64,000 bases of DNA from Paralithodes platypus (taxonomy: Eukaryota; Arthropoda; Malacostraca; Decapoda; Lithodidae), in assembly GCA_032716605.1 (NCBI GenBank), contig CM064501.1, positions 19,696,687 to 19,760,686 on the forward strand. The letters are read 5' to 3'. A model generated the notes under the pieces. That model was given only the letters and a program-made list of their open reading frames with translations, made no database searches and was not told the origin of the DNA. The position numbers were made by a program, and so were the translations under genes. This document shows, piece by piece, positions 10,936-22,006 of the stretch. Position 1 is the first letter of the stretch; each line of letters opens with the position of its first letter.

Positions 10936-12691
10936 AATCGCCTGCTGTGCTGGGGTGTCCTGCTTCTTGGTGTCCCAGCGGCGGTACAGTTCGTTTAAGT
11001 TCTCCTCCCCCTGACGTAGCTGTGGGCAGAAAGGTTGAACTTTATAACATGAACAAGATAAAAACTGAAATGACATAAACATTCATACAATGTAGCCAGG
11101 TATTACAGGTTCTCCTCACCCTGACGTACCTGTTGCCCAAAAAGTGTTATATTAGAACATGAGCAAGATAAACATTAAAATTACATAAATATAATAATAA
11201 CATTATTAATAACATTATAACATTATTACCTTATCATATAGGTCCTTCTCAATGGGGTCCTCTGGAGTAGCAGGTGCTTTGGTGCGGGGCCGGGGTACCG
11301 TGGGCACGGACGTGGACGTGGAGGCAACAACTTCAGCGGCTGGCGACACCTCAGCCACCTCCTCTACCTCCGGGTCGCCGAGACTCTCCTCGGCAGCATC
11401 CTGGACTGAGGCAGCATCAGCTTTTTTGTACTTCTGTGAAATATAGATAACATATAAATACATATTGTCACAACATTTATCATTATGATACATTCACACA
11501 ACACATTCACACAATTTATAACATAAATATGACTATTAACTTGTAGGACACTTTATGATGCATAACAACATGTGATTTTCGTGTCCATTTGGCAAATTGT
11601 ATTGTATTTTGTTGGATAAATTAAAAAAATATTTTCAATATCAAAGTGCACGACTTGTTTCCATTGTCCCTATGTAAATATTATCTCATCAACATTTTAA
11701 CGTTGTTAATTATTTCACACGTACCTTGCTCTTCCTGGTCGCACTTTTGACCAGGAGTGGTTGGAGATAGAAGAAAGTGGCCTTTATCCACTGCTCTCGC
11801 TCCGTCAGGGACTTGGTACCAGAACCAGACTTGACCTCCACCAGCTTCCCATACCGCGTCCGCATCCCCTCCAACCATTTAAACAGCACTTGAACTGCAA
11901 AACAATAAATTTACATAAATACCTGTACACTCCATACATTTCTGAACACAAAATATTATAAAGAATTCCATTATATCTCACCTGTTAAACCATTTAAACA
12001 GCACTTGAACTGCAAAACAATACATTTACATAAATACCTGTACACTCCATACATTTCTGAACACAAAATATTAAAACGAATTCCATTATATCTCACCTGT
12101 AACATCCAACTCCGTGGCTTTTTTGTTGAGCACGGTGTCCTTCATACTCCTGTTACGGAATGCCCTCAGCTTCCTGTTGTAGAGGAACTCATTATCGCGG
12201 TACCACTCCGCGACAGCCACCTCCTGTGCCTCCGGCAGGATGGCATAGACACGCTTCCTTTTATCGGCTGGGTGCTGTTTTCGAGATGTTGCAGAAGCCG
12301 GTGTGTCTTGGGAGTCCTGTGGGTGGGTCGTCGAGCAGGTTGATGTCGTTTGCTGGGTCGACATCTGCGTCTGATCCTCTTCATTGTCCGACTCGTGCAT
12401 CGGGTTGTCACCTAATTCCGGGAAATTCTTTGGAAAGAAGCGGCGTTTTATGGGTATGGTGGTGACATCTTCATCTGCATTGCTGCTGACGGAGACGTCT
12501 TCATCGGAGATGTGTTGGGCAGCCTCATACTGTGTGTTGTGTTCTGTCTCCTCCTCCGAGGCTGATGACATAACATTCACGGAATCCTGGGTGAGGAACA
12601 GGTCGACGGACGCGTTGTCAGGGGCTGTAGTAGGAGCTGGGGTCTTGGCAGCCTTCTTCCCTTTAATATTGAGTTTTGATCCCTTGGGCAT
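10924..12691 (-). CDS. MADF/Myb-SANT-like protein gene, four predicted exons
   Basis: I predict exons at 12691-12097, 11894-11725, 11433-11230 and 11019-10924, all with GT-AG introns and compatible phases (1, 0, 0). The product has an acidic, Ser/Thr-rich N-terminal half and a basic patch (SRKQHPADKRKR). A MADF-like domain spans exons 1 and 2: EWYRDNEFLYNRKLRAF, then VLFKWLEGMRTRYGKL, SGSGTKS and QWIKATFFYLQPLL. The tail is Ala/Pro/Glu-rich. MADF domains bind DNA and occur in transcription factors and in DNA-transposon accessory proteins. The last ten or so codons run into the satellite unit, so the original 3' end is probably lost. It could be a host gene copy or the second ORF of a DNA transposon; no transposase is visible nearby. 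Confidence 0.62.
11001..11175 (-). repeat. Duplicated acceptor region before exon 4
   Basis: The segment around 11001-11070 (tctcctccccctgacgtag) is repeated in diverged form around 11107-11175 (tctcctcaccctgacgtac). Each copy carries a CAG acceptor. Use of the upstream one, with the exon starting at 11129, would add about eight codons and then a TAA at 11103-11105. Confidence 0.55.
11875..12099 (-). repeat. Tandem duplication of intron 1 and its splice sites
   Basis: 11875-11989 and 11990-12099 are near-identical copies at an offset of 115 bases. The duplicated unit covers the end of exon 1, the whole intron and the first bases of exon 2. Both splice donor and acceptor therefore exist twice, and a potential 28-nt micro-exon lies at 11982-12009. 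Confidence 0.8.
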
Positions 12692-12779
12692 GGTGAAGGT
12701 GTGTAGAGTAGAGTCGTTGTGGGTGGCTGGACAGAGAGGTGAATCACTGACTGCTGTGAGTGATGCATCTCCCGGCAGC

Positions 12780-12787
12780 TATATATA
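12780..12787 (-). promoter_or_regulatory. TATA box of the MADF-like gene
   Basis: TATATATA on the minus strand lies about 90 bases upstream of the ATG at 12691. Initiator-like TCACT and TCAGT motifs follow within 25-40 bases, giving a short 5' leader. The spacing fits an arthropod-type core promoter. Confidence 0.5.
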
Positions 12788-12799
12788 GGGGTCCTTGCG

Positions 12800-13606
12800 G
12801 GCGGCTGCCAACGTACGATCAGTCGGGTTCACTCAGGGTGTCGTGTGCACTTTGCGCTTGCCCCGGTCCCGCGCTCCAGTGATTCAGGTGTGCCGTGTGC
12901 AAATTGTGAAAGGTGTGCGTACCCACGCGGACCCACGTGGGACCGAAACTAGCATGGTGACACGTAGGCAGCTATTCGGGGAAAGTTCCGTTGTTACTCG
13001 TAGCTAATTCTATTAGTTCGTAATCAAATCTGAATTAATTCTTAATTAAACAAGATTAATCGAGCATTCATCGTAAATTAATCGTATTTTTTTCGTATAT
13101 TTGTCTTAATTTGATCGTAACTTGTTCTGATATTTCGTAACTCGTACGGGGTTTAGTCGGGAATACGAGGGATTCATCGTAATTTTATCGATGTTTTGTC
13201 GGGAATTGTTCGGGATTTGTTCGGGTAGTTCCTAACCGATTAGGCATTTGAAAAAAGTACCGAACAAGTCCCGAAACATAAGACCAAACTACGAATTAAT
13301 CAGAACAACTCCCGAACGAGTTACGAATAACTCAAGACCAACATCCGACCATTTTGTAACGTTTTTTTTACCCGAATGTTCGTAGAAATTTAGTGTAGCC
13401 ACTAAATTTTTCCCGACTCTCCGGAATGTCGGCAACATACATGAACAACATCAAACCAATATCAGACCAACCCACGACTATTACGGAACGCATGCCGAAT
13501 TATGCCGAATATACCCGACCGGCCTGAAATTTGAATTTTTTTTGCAAGTCATCCTATTCGGGACTTTGTCCTAGTACGTTCGGCCTCTGTATGACGCGGC
13601 CTTTAG
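12800..13606. other. Unique AT-rich spacer with ttcggg motifs
   Basis: No gene is recognised. From 13140 to 13400 short motifs of the type ttcggga recur on both strands. An imperfect inverted pair is ttcgggatttgttcgg (about 13209-13224) and ccgaacaagtcccgaa (about 13261-13276), with one mismatch. This could be a subterminal repeat region of a DNA transposon. The segment ends where LTR sequence of family A begins. Confidence 0.45.
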
Positions 13607-14124
13607 GCAGGAGGCAACGAATCCCGCGAGGCCTATGTAAGGGGGCCACCCACGCGCCACACTCACCACCAAGTCACACCACCTGGTCTCTCTCTCTCTC
13701 TCTCTCCCGCTCGCCTTCCCATCATTCAACTACTTAACACAATACTTTCAATTGACTAAATAAAATAGAAAGGATTGTGACAGACGAAAATAAAGAACAG
13801 TTCTGAACTGTCTGCAACACAAGCTTTCTCGAGAAGGAAAGTACACAATGATAGGTAGACCTTTTTTCTTTTTTCTTTTTTTTTTTTCTTTCTATATTCC
13901 AACTTACTTCCTCTCGGGCATAGGCTGAGAGCCTTAACATTCACCGCTTTACAATGAACAGTGAAGCCCGTGAGGTCTTGTTCCAGTCTAGGGAGTGAGA
14001 CATGTGAAGCACGTAGAGTACAACGAGCACCTGCCATCTTGCAGTAGACTGTAGCTATATTCTCCGCCCTGGCGAGTCCTAGCGAGTAAGCCATGCGGTT
14101 CTGGGGGAAGCGGTGAGCGTCACA
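13607..14124 (-). repeat. Truncated 3' LTR of element A1
   Basis: LTR sequence starts on the minus strand at 14124 with TGTGACGCTCACC, directly after a purine-rich tract. It stops at about 13607, so only some 518 bp of an LTR of about 1.8 kb is present. It has the 13865-14045 segment that the right LTR (35339-37161) lacks, and the 13720-13935 segment that the middle LTR lacks. Confidence 0.8.
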
Positions 14125-14138
14125 CCCCACCCAAGATT
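14125..14138 (-). other. Polypurine tract of element A1
   Basis: AATCTTGGGTGGGG on the minus strand lies immediately before the 3' LTR start. Element B has the related cttgggggagg at the same place (29579-29589). Confidence 0.6.
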
Positions 14139-14499
14139 TTTAAGAGGCTCCAATTATGAGCTCTAAATCTGACACGCAGAACCCATACAAAATTCGCCAC
14201 TCCTAGCCACCCAGCGACAATGAAATGTAAAGCACAGTTCTCATCAAAATAACACATTATAAAAATTAACAACCCTTCCCAACACAATAGATTAAATTAC
14301 ATAGTTATGCTCATAAGAACGAGCTTCACTAGCCCAGCCTTCTGAGAGGAGTACAACTCAGAATTTCTGCTATAACATACTTAAAAAAAATTTAACTTTC
14401 AAAGAAAGAGTTTTTATAGGATTTTTATATTTTTAATATGTTTATGGCGGCTGCACTACAGGGGCAAGCCTAGTTTTTTCTTCTATACCAACACAGCAA

Positions 14500-14586
14500 C
14501 TCCTACTTTACGACCCAATACGCTGGGCTACTCACGCGAGCCAACAAGCACCAGACGTAAACATACTAATCAAACCAAAGTAGGAG
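14500..14586 (-). ncRNA. Conserved 3' stem-loop of family A RNA
   Basis: A perfect 10-bp stem (ctcctacttt, 14500-14509, with aaagtaggag, 14577-14586) encloses about 67 bases just after the RNase H stop. It is present in A2 (stem arm at 21282-21291). It is also present in the clearly diverged family C (42552-42561 with 42627-42636), where much of the loop is conserved too. Conservation of noncoding sequence between families suggests an RNA function such as export, packaging or 3' end formation; this is inference. Confidence 0.5.
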
Positions 14587-14603
14587 GCTACCCTTGTGAT
14601 GAT

Positions 14604-17600
14604 CTACCCCGGGTCTTCCACCCTCGATAAGCAATCTGCAATCACATTCTCAGAACCGGCAATATGGCGTATGTCTAGGTTGTATTCCTGCAACATTAAT
14701 GACCACCTGGTCAGCCTCATATTCCGGTTATGGAATTGATTCAGGAACTTGAGGGGGTGATGGTCGGTGTAGATCACCACAACTGGTCCATAGGCTGGAA
14801 CATACACCTCAAAGTGCCTGAGCGCTAGCACAATCGCCAGCAGTTCCTTCTCAACTACTGAATAGTTCTTATGCGCCGAGTTGAACTTTTTTGAGAAGAA
14901 ACTGACTGGGTGCTCCAGCCCATCTTCGTCTGATTGCATCAGAACGGTACCAGCCCCCACACCACTGGCATCAGTTGCCAGCTGGAATGGTCAGCTAAAG
15001 TCCGGGGCCCTGAGGATTGGGTGAGTACACAACAGGTGTTTTACTAGCAAAAAAGCCCTCTCACACTCAGGCGCCCACTTAAACTTTCTATCTTTGGCCA
15101 ATAGGTCCGTCAGAGGAGCCAGCACAGTAGAATAGCCCTTTATAAAGCGGCGGTAGTAACCAATCATGCCCAAAAACCTCATGATCTGCTTCTTGGTGGA
15201 CGGCCTGGGGAAGTGGTTAATAGCCAATATCTTGTTCTGTGGGGGCACACCTGGCCCAAACCCACCATGAACCCCAGATACTGCACGGTAGCCTGCACAA
15301 AATCACACTTTCCCACGTTGACCACCAAGTTTGCCTCGCTTAATTTCTTAAATAGGGATTCTACATGTTCACAGTGGCTCTTGAAATCGTCATCGTAGAT
15401 AATGACGTCGTCCAGGTACACGGTACAGTTCGGAATGTCAGCCACCAACTCGTTCATCAAGCTTTGGGAGGTCGCTGGTGCGTTCTTTAGACCGTACGGC
15501 ATGACATTACAACGATATGTAGCACCATCCAACACAAAACCACACACCTCTTTCGCCCGTTCAGACAAAGGCACCTGCCAGTAACCTTTTACCAGGTCCA
15601 CCTGGGTCAACAACTTGGCCCTGCCAATCTTGTCTACACAGTCATCAACCCGGGGAAGAGGATATGGGTTGGTGGGAGTCAAGCCGTTTAGCCTGCGGTA
15701 ATCAACACAGAAGCGCACCTTGCCATCCGGCTTAGGTTGCAGCGTTACGGGAGATGTCCACTTTACCGCCCCCTTCTCGATCAGTCCCTGTTGCAACATA
15801 TAATCCAACTCCGCCCGGAGGGCCGGAAGTTTAATAGGGGGCACCCTATAGGGCACTGATTTGAAGGGTGGGTGGTCTCCGACGTCAACGTCGTGCACCT
15901 CATGAGTAGTGAGGCCTGGGTGTTCCGCAAATACAGTAGGGTATAAACAGAATAGGCGCTCGACAGCCACACGCTGTTGCTCAGGTATGTGTTGCAAAGC
16001 CTCATGAGCCGCCTGTCTCGTGTTTCCCGCCCACTGATCTGCAGAAACAAGATAATCCCAGTTGTCATCCACCTGCGCAGGATTGTCCCGTTCTCCTTCT
16101 CCACCTTGACTGCTGAAAGTCATCACGGGGACAGTGAGAGGCTCAGGTGGGCGCCTCACATACTCCTTCATCAGGTTGACATGACATAACTGATTCCTCT
16201 TACGCCTGTCTGGAGTGGCCACCAGGTAATCTAAGTCCGAGAGCTTCTCTGCTACCCTATAAGGACCAGCGTACTTTGCGGATAAGGGGTGACCTACAAG
16301 AGGGAGTAGTATCAACACCTCCTGACCCACGTGAAACTCCCTGAGTTTCACCTTGTGGTCGTACCTGTCCTTCATGAGGGCCTGAGAGCCTACCAGATTG
16401 CGGCCAGCTAACTCCAGACTACGCAACATTCGTTCTCTACTCTCAAGTTCGACAGCACCGTCACTACACTTTAGAACCTCCGGGTCTTCTAGCTGCAATT
16501 TGCGAATATCTGAGGGAACTAGCCTGTCTAAGTGTTTGCGAAACAACTCATGCCCTCCCCCAACATCGAACTTTGCATCCCGTTGCTCTCTCCGTGTATA
16601 CCGTTGCTGCCTCTGAGTCTCTTTAAGCCCTGCCTCTACACTCTCAGTGACAGGTGGTGGTGCTTCTCCAGACTCTAATAACGGTGCTAATACTGAGTCC
16701 CCGAGAAGCGCTGCTGGTACTAGACTCTCCACCGTATCAGCTTTCAGCACCTTCTCGTGACCGTTCCTCCACTTATTTGAAGACTGTTGGTTAGGCTGTG
16801 ACTCCCTGAATGCGAGAGATCTGGTTACAACACACGCCATTGGTTGCACCTGACACTTCTCAACCCACCCCTGTTCCTCCCTACTCACGTTGGCCGGCTC
16901 CTCGGCAACGACTAAGGGTGAAACCTTAGAAGCAGGCACCGCAAAGTCATTGCCGAGAAGGAGATCGACGCCCCCAACAGGCAATTTCTCCACGATTCCC
17001 ACATCCAGTTCGCGAGTCACACCGTCAACTTCAAGCTCCATTCTAACAAGCGGGTATGACCTAGTTGCATTAACTCCCTGCACCACAACTACCCGCGCCG
17101 CGTTTATGGGTCTACCAGTGAAATTCTTCAAGAGTGTCTGAGAGGCACCTGTGTCACGCAAAAGCTGTACCCCGTGCTTCTTGCCCCCCCACTTCACGCA
17201 GCCATGCCCTCTATGGTCGCAAAAGGCATCGCGGACAGGGTTCGAGCCTTCCGGATCCTTCTTCACTGGCGGTGCTCCATCCTCTGATCTTATGCCTCCA
17301 GCAAACACAGAAGACTTCTGGAACACCCCAATGCTGCGAGCCAATGACACAGCCACCGTGGGAGGTCTGCTCGGACAAGCTTTTGCCATGTGCCCCTCTT
17401 TGTGACAGTGATAACACTCAAATTTCCCCTTGGACTTATACTGAGGTGTAAAAGTCCCCTGACCCTTCTTAAACGGGGCGGTGCTAGGTTTGTGATCAGT
17501 CTTGGTGTCATTGCTTTTAAATTTATGTGTGTCCATATTCCGGGGAGGGGGAGGGTAACGCTCCTTAACGCCTACATCGTTTCTCTGTGCAGAGCCGCAC

Positions 17601-18856
17601 CCCCGAATTAGTGACAACCGACGATCAGCCATCTCTGCTGCTTCTACGAGAGTTCTTGGGTTCTTCTCTTTAAGGTTTAAAGTCAAGTCGCCGCCCGTAC
17701 ACTTATAAAACTGCTCTAAAAGCATCAACTGTTTCATCTCATCAAACATAGTTGTCTTCTCTGATCTGAGCCAGTTTCCCATAGCGTCGGACAGGTCCCG
17801 GGCGTGCTCCAAGAAGGTACTGTCTCGCCCCTTAGTCACACCCCGGAACTTTAACCTATATGTCTCGGGTTGTAGCTCGTATGCCCGCAGGACAGCCTCC
17901 TTGAGCTCCTCATAAACAACGCAGGACTCCAAAGGCAGTGCATCGTAAGCCTTGAGCCCCTTACCTACGAGTCTAGAGGACACAAGGGCCGCCCACTTAA
18001 CTTCAGGCCACTGATGCTCCCGGCACTTCTTCTCAAATCTATTGAAAAACTCAGTGACACCAGACTCATCAAATACAGGGACCAGTTTGAGAAGGTGCGA
18101 CAGAGACTGATCATACGCACGGTTTCCAGTACCGAGTCGCTGTCCCGTCGTCTCAACACGAGACTTCTCTAAATCCATGTCAGCACAGTATCTTGTAGAT
18201 TCTAGTTCAGTCCTAAGCTCAGCTTCCCTCGTCTGTTGCTGCATCCTAGCCAGCTCTTTTCTCTCTTCTATCTTAGCTATCTCATTTCTCTCTCTTTCTA
18301 TCTTAGCTAGCTCTTTTCTCTCTTCCATCTTAGCTAGCTCTATCTGCTGTTGACTCTGATGTTGCATCTTTGCCATCTCGAGCTGAAAGAGCATCTCCGG
18401 GGTCAAACCTTGAGGAGGAGGAGGAGATGCAATGATGTTAGAAATACCCGGTGATCTCCCCAGGGGCAAACCACCCTGCCAGTCACTACCGACCTGCGGA
18501 AGCGTGCTCAGGGTCGGTACTCCAATAGGAGGATTGGGAGTCGAGTGAAGGGGAAGCTCGGCCAAAGGGCTCTGAGGACTCACCCTACCTCGTACGCCAG
18601 TCACACCACCCAGCACACACGTCATCAGGTCATCCTTGGTCATGCCACTAGTACATACATGACCGATAGCTGCGGCTAAGCACTGGAGACCGTAACGATT
18701 CATACCCACCAACCGGTCGGAAGTAGCAGGCCATTGTAAAAAATTCCTTGCATCCTCCTCACTGTTCACCAAGTTAACAACCTGCCCATGCTGCTGCTCC
18801 TCAGCTTCTACATCACGTACTGTGTCTTCATCCTGCACTGATCCGCTATAAGACAT
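14604..18856 (-). pseudogene. Gag-Pol of element A1, integrase core missing
   Basis: The frame starts most plausibly at the ATG at 18856. In order it encodes: a SAP-like N-terminal segment (GMTKDDLMTCVL), a Glu/Lys/Arg coiled coil, a SCAN-like capsid part (ETYRLKFRGVTK, MLLEQFYKCTGGDL), a zinc knuckle (CYHCHKEGHMAKAC), a protease (LRDTGASQ), the integrase C-terminal GPY/F tail (KYAGPYRV), a Ty3-type RT (FCVDYRRLN, MPYGLKNAP, YLDD) and RNase H (DASG, IYTDHHPL, IADCLSR). The zinc-binding and D,D-E core of integrase, about 300 residues in family B, is cleanly absent in frame. A one-base loss near 15240 shifts the frame after YLGF, and a TGA at about 14988-14990 stops it before RNase H. Confidence 0.85.
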
Positions 18857-19092
18857 GATGCTCACTGAAGATTTTTCACTTTGATACACAAAAAAGAAGT
18901 ACCCCAAACTCTTATACCACAATATTCACAATAAAAAATTCTCGGAGACAGCTTAAGTGCTATATTACTTTGCTAAAACAAAACAATCTTGCATGTCCTC
19001 AAAAAATATTCCACAAAATCAACAAATGTTCACTGCCTAAACTGTGAGAAAAATCTGCACAATAACCTGCAATTATATGTCAGTTCACCAAA

Positions 19093-19110
19093 TCCTGAGC
19101 TAGGTCGCCA
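19093..19110 (-). other. Primer binding site, element A1
   Basis: TGGCGACCTAGCTCAGGA on the minus strand, two bases after the LTR end (CA at 19113). A2 has it at 35319-35336, B at 23867-23884 and C at 48234-48251, all of the form TGGCGACCTnGCnnAGGA. It resembles the tRNA-Arg type used by some insect gypsy elements; the tRNA is my inference. Confidence 0.65.
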
Positions 19111-19112
19111 TT

Positions 19113-20906
19113 TGTTACGATCGGGTCTCGTATAAATCAGTGGCTCTTATACATTGGACTAGACTGGCATAAATGCAACAACGGAAACGCTAGATCCATC
19201 CCTGATATATAATCCCGTCGAACAAAGAACACATATACACTCCAGAGTTATATCTGCGATAGCGGGGTATCTTAACTCTCAGTATCTATGTGCTTCTACT
19301 ATAGGCTGATGTTCTCTGAAACAGCCCATTACCTATAACATATGGTTGCTTAGTTTTGGTACACAAGGAAAAGATAGTTAACTTAATTAAATCACAAGAG
19401 TGATCTAATGCAAACAAGAAGAAGGTTTACTTAACGTTACTTTAATCAATAATATCTGTCACTCCTTTATGAAAGAAAGTGTTGTAAAGTCCTCAAGCAC
19501 CGAACAAGGAATCTTCTGAATAATGTCGGATGCTACTAAGAAGAACGTATCGGAAATGGAACCACAAAATAGCAGGAGGCAGGACAATGCACGTGTAGGC
19601 TAAATACACAAAAAGGCTGGACATATAATGTTATTGGACACAAGAATATTATAAGCGGTGCAACTGTAATAACGCTCGCCACGAAAAAGTAGTACTCCTA
19701 TTAACAAAACCGGTCTATGCTGGTTGTGTCTCTCTACAGCAACCTAGACCTCAAAATGCTTGTGTAAAAATAATGGGTATGCATAAAAGAGTATATGATC
19801 TAATCCAGCTAATGTCTACCCGGGTAAAAAGTCTAGCTGGGATGCGCAAAGGTACAGAATTCTGGTGGAGCAAGGCAGCTCCTAGCCTAGTGTGGACCTT
19901 GGGTCTGTGCGGCCTGATTACGTTAATATGAAGCGGTGCTCTCTTGAGGATTCTCGATCACAAGTATCGATTATCCTCCTGGCGACCCTCAAAAGTAAAA
20001 GCAAATAGAGTTAGAACAGTGTTGTGTGGATTAGGCAAGCAGCCACTACACAGTCTAAACTCCAAGGTACACAGACAAAAGATCCACCCAGGTAACCCAC
20101 AGAATCCGTAGTGTCGTGTAGCTCAAAAGTAGCCTACACACAGTGAAAACACCAACAGCAAGGTACCTGATCCCTAGTCTAGCATTATTTAACCCTGTAG
20201 AAACATTAGTGATTGATGGAGACAGTCTGAGAAATACAATCTCCCAAAAAGACAATGACTATCTTCAACCTTAACCTAGTACATAAGAAATGTGAGATCC
20301 AGCATATAATACAGTCTGGCCACCAATTCAAGGTGTGGATGCAGAGAACCAGAGGGGGATTGATATTAATAAAAGGTGAGGAAGTAGTGGAAATGATAGA
20401 GGCAGTAGGAGAGAAAGATTCTAAGACAAGAGAGTGGAACAGTTCATGGGAGATGCTTAGAGTATGCTGTCTGGAAAGGATCTGACAAGGATATTCCCCT
20501 GGACCTCCTGGCTGGAGTCCCAGTTCGCAGGAATGGCACGAGGGCGCGCGACAGTCGCCCAGTAAGCAGCCGCCTAGTAGGCAGTGTTAGGCAGGAGGCA
20601 ACGAATCCCGCGAGGCCTATGTAAGGGGGCCAGCCACGCGCCACACTCACCACCAAGTCACACCACCTGGTCTCTCTCTCTCTCTCTCTCTCTCCCGCTT
20701 GCCTTCCATTAACACTTAACATTCACCGCTTTACAATGAACAGTGAAGCCCGTGAGGTCTTGTTCCAGTCTAGGGAGTGAGACATGTGAAGCACGTAGAG
20801 TACAACGAGCACCTGCCATCTTGCAGTAGACTGTAGCTATATTCTCCGCCCTGGCGAGTCCTAGCGAGTAAGCCATGCGGTTCTGGGGGAAGCGGTGAGC
20901 GTCACA
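19113..20906 (-). repeat. Shared central LTR of the A array
   Basis: It runs from TGTGACGC (20906) to TAACA (19113) on the minus strand, 1794 bp. It is the 5' LTR of A1 and the 3' LTR of A2. It includes a (TC)n run near 20670-20693 and lacks a segment next to that run that is present in the other two LTRs. An open frame at 20255-20485 is repeated in the right LTR and is not considered coding. Confidence 0.85.
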
Positions 20907-21385
20907 CCCCACCCAAGATTTTTAAGAGGCTCCAATTATGAGCTCTAAATCTGACACGCAGAACCCATACAAAATTCGCCACTCCTAGCCACCCAGCGAC
21001 AATGAAATGTAAAGCACAGTTCTCATCAAAATAACACATTATAAAAATTAACAACCCTTCCCAACACAATAGATTAAATTACATAGTTATGCTCATAAGA
21101 ACGAGCTTCACTAGCCCAGCCTTCTGAGAGGAGTACAACTCAGAATTTCTGCTATAACATACTTAAAAAAAATTTAACTTTCAAAGAAAGAGTTTTTATA
21201 GGATTTTTATATTTTTAATATGTTTATGGCGGCTGCACTACAGGGGCAAGCCTAGTTTTTTCTTCTATACCAACACAGCAACTCCTACTTTACGACCCAA
21301 TACGCTGGGCTACTCACGCGAGCCAACAAGCACCAGACGTAAACATACTAATCAAACCAAAGTAGGAGGCTACCCTTGTGATGAT

Positions 21386-22002
21386 CTACCCCGGGTCTTC
21401 CACCCTCGATAAGCAATCTGCAATCACATTCTCAGAACCGGCAATATGGCGTATGTCTAGGTTGTATTCCTGCAACATTAATGACCACCTGGTCAGCCTC
21501 ATATTCCGGTTATGGAATTGATTCAGGAACTTGAGGGGGTGATGGTCGGTGTAGATCACCACAACTGGTCCATAGGCTGGAACATACACCTCAAAGTGCC
21601 TGAGCGCTAGCACAATCGCCAGCAGTTCCTTCTCAACTACTGAATAGTTCTTATGCGCCGAGTTGAACTTTTTTGAGAAGAAACTGACTGGGTGCTCCAG
21701 CCCATCTTCGTCTGATTGCATCAGAACGGTACCAGCCCCCACACCACTGGCATCAGTTGCCAGCTGGAATGGTCAGCTAAAGTCCGGGGCCCTGAGGATT
21801 GGGTGAGTACACAACAGGTGTTTTACTAGCAAAAAAGCCCTCTCACACTCAGGCGCCCACTTAAACTTTCTATCTTTGGCCAATAGGTCCGTCAGAGGAG
21901 CCAGCACAGTAGAATAGCCCTTTATAAAGCGGCGGTAGTAACCAATCATGCCCAAAAACCTCATGATCTGCTTCTTGGTGGACGGCCTGGGGAAGTGGTT
22001 AA
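21386..22002 (-). pseudogene. RNase H part of element A2
   Basis: 3' piece of the A2 pol, cut off from its RT by the insertion of element B at 22007. It carries GYYRRF, then the same TGA stop as A1 (about 21770-21772), then the RNase H motifs VVIYTDHHPL and IADCLSRVEDPG. The sequence is virtually identical to A1. Confidence 0.85.
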
Positions 22003-22006
22003 TAGC

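Noticed and set aside
13860..13890. T-rich run as a poly(A) tail of a LINE or SINE
   Set aside because: The run lies inside the LTR of family A, with LTR sequence continuing on both sides, so it is internal to the repeat.
14988..14990. Possible recoding of the TGA before RNase H in family A
   Set aside because: The same family has a frameshift nearby, and B has a sense codon at this place. Ordinary decay shared by duplication explains it better.
20255..20485. 76-codon plus-strand ORF repeated at 36491-36721
   Set aside because: It lies inside the family A LTR and is repeated only because the LTR is. No conserved motif is seen.
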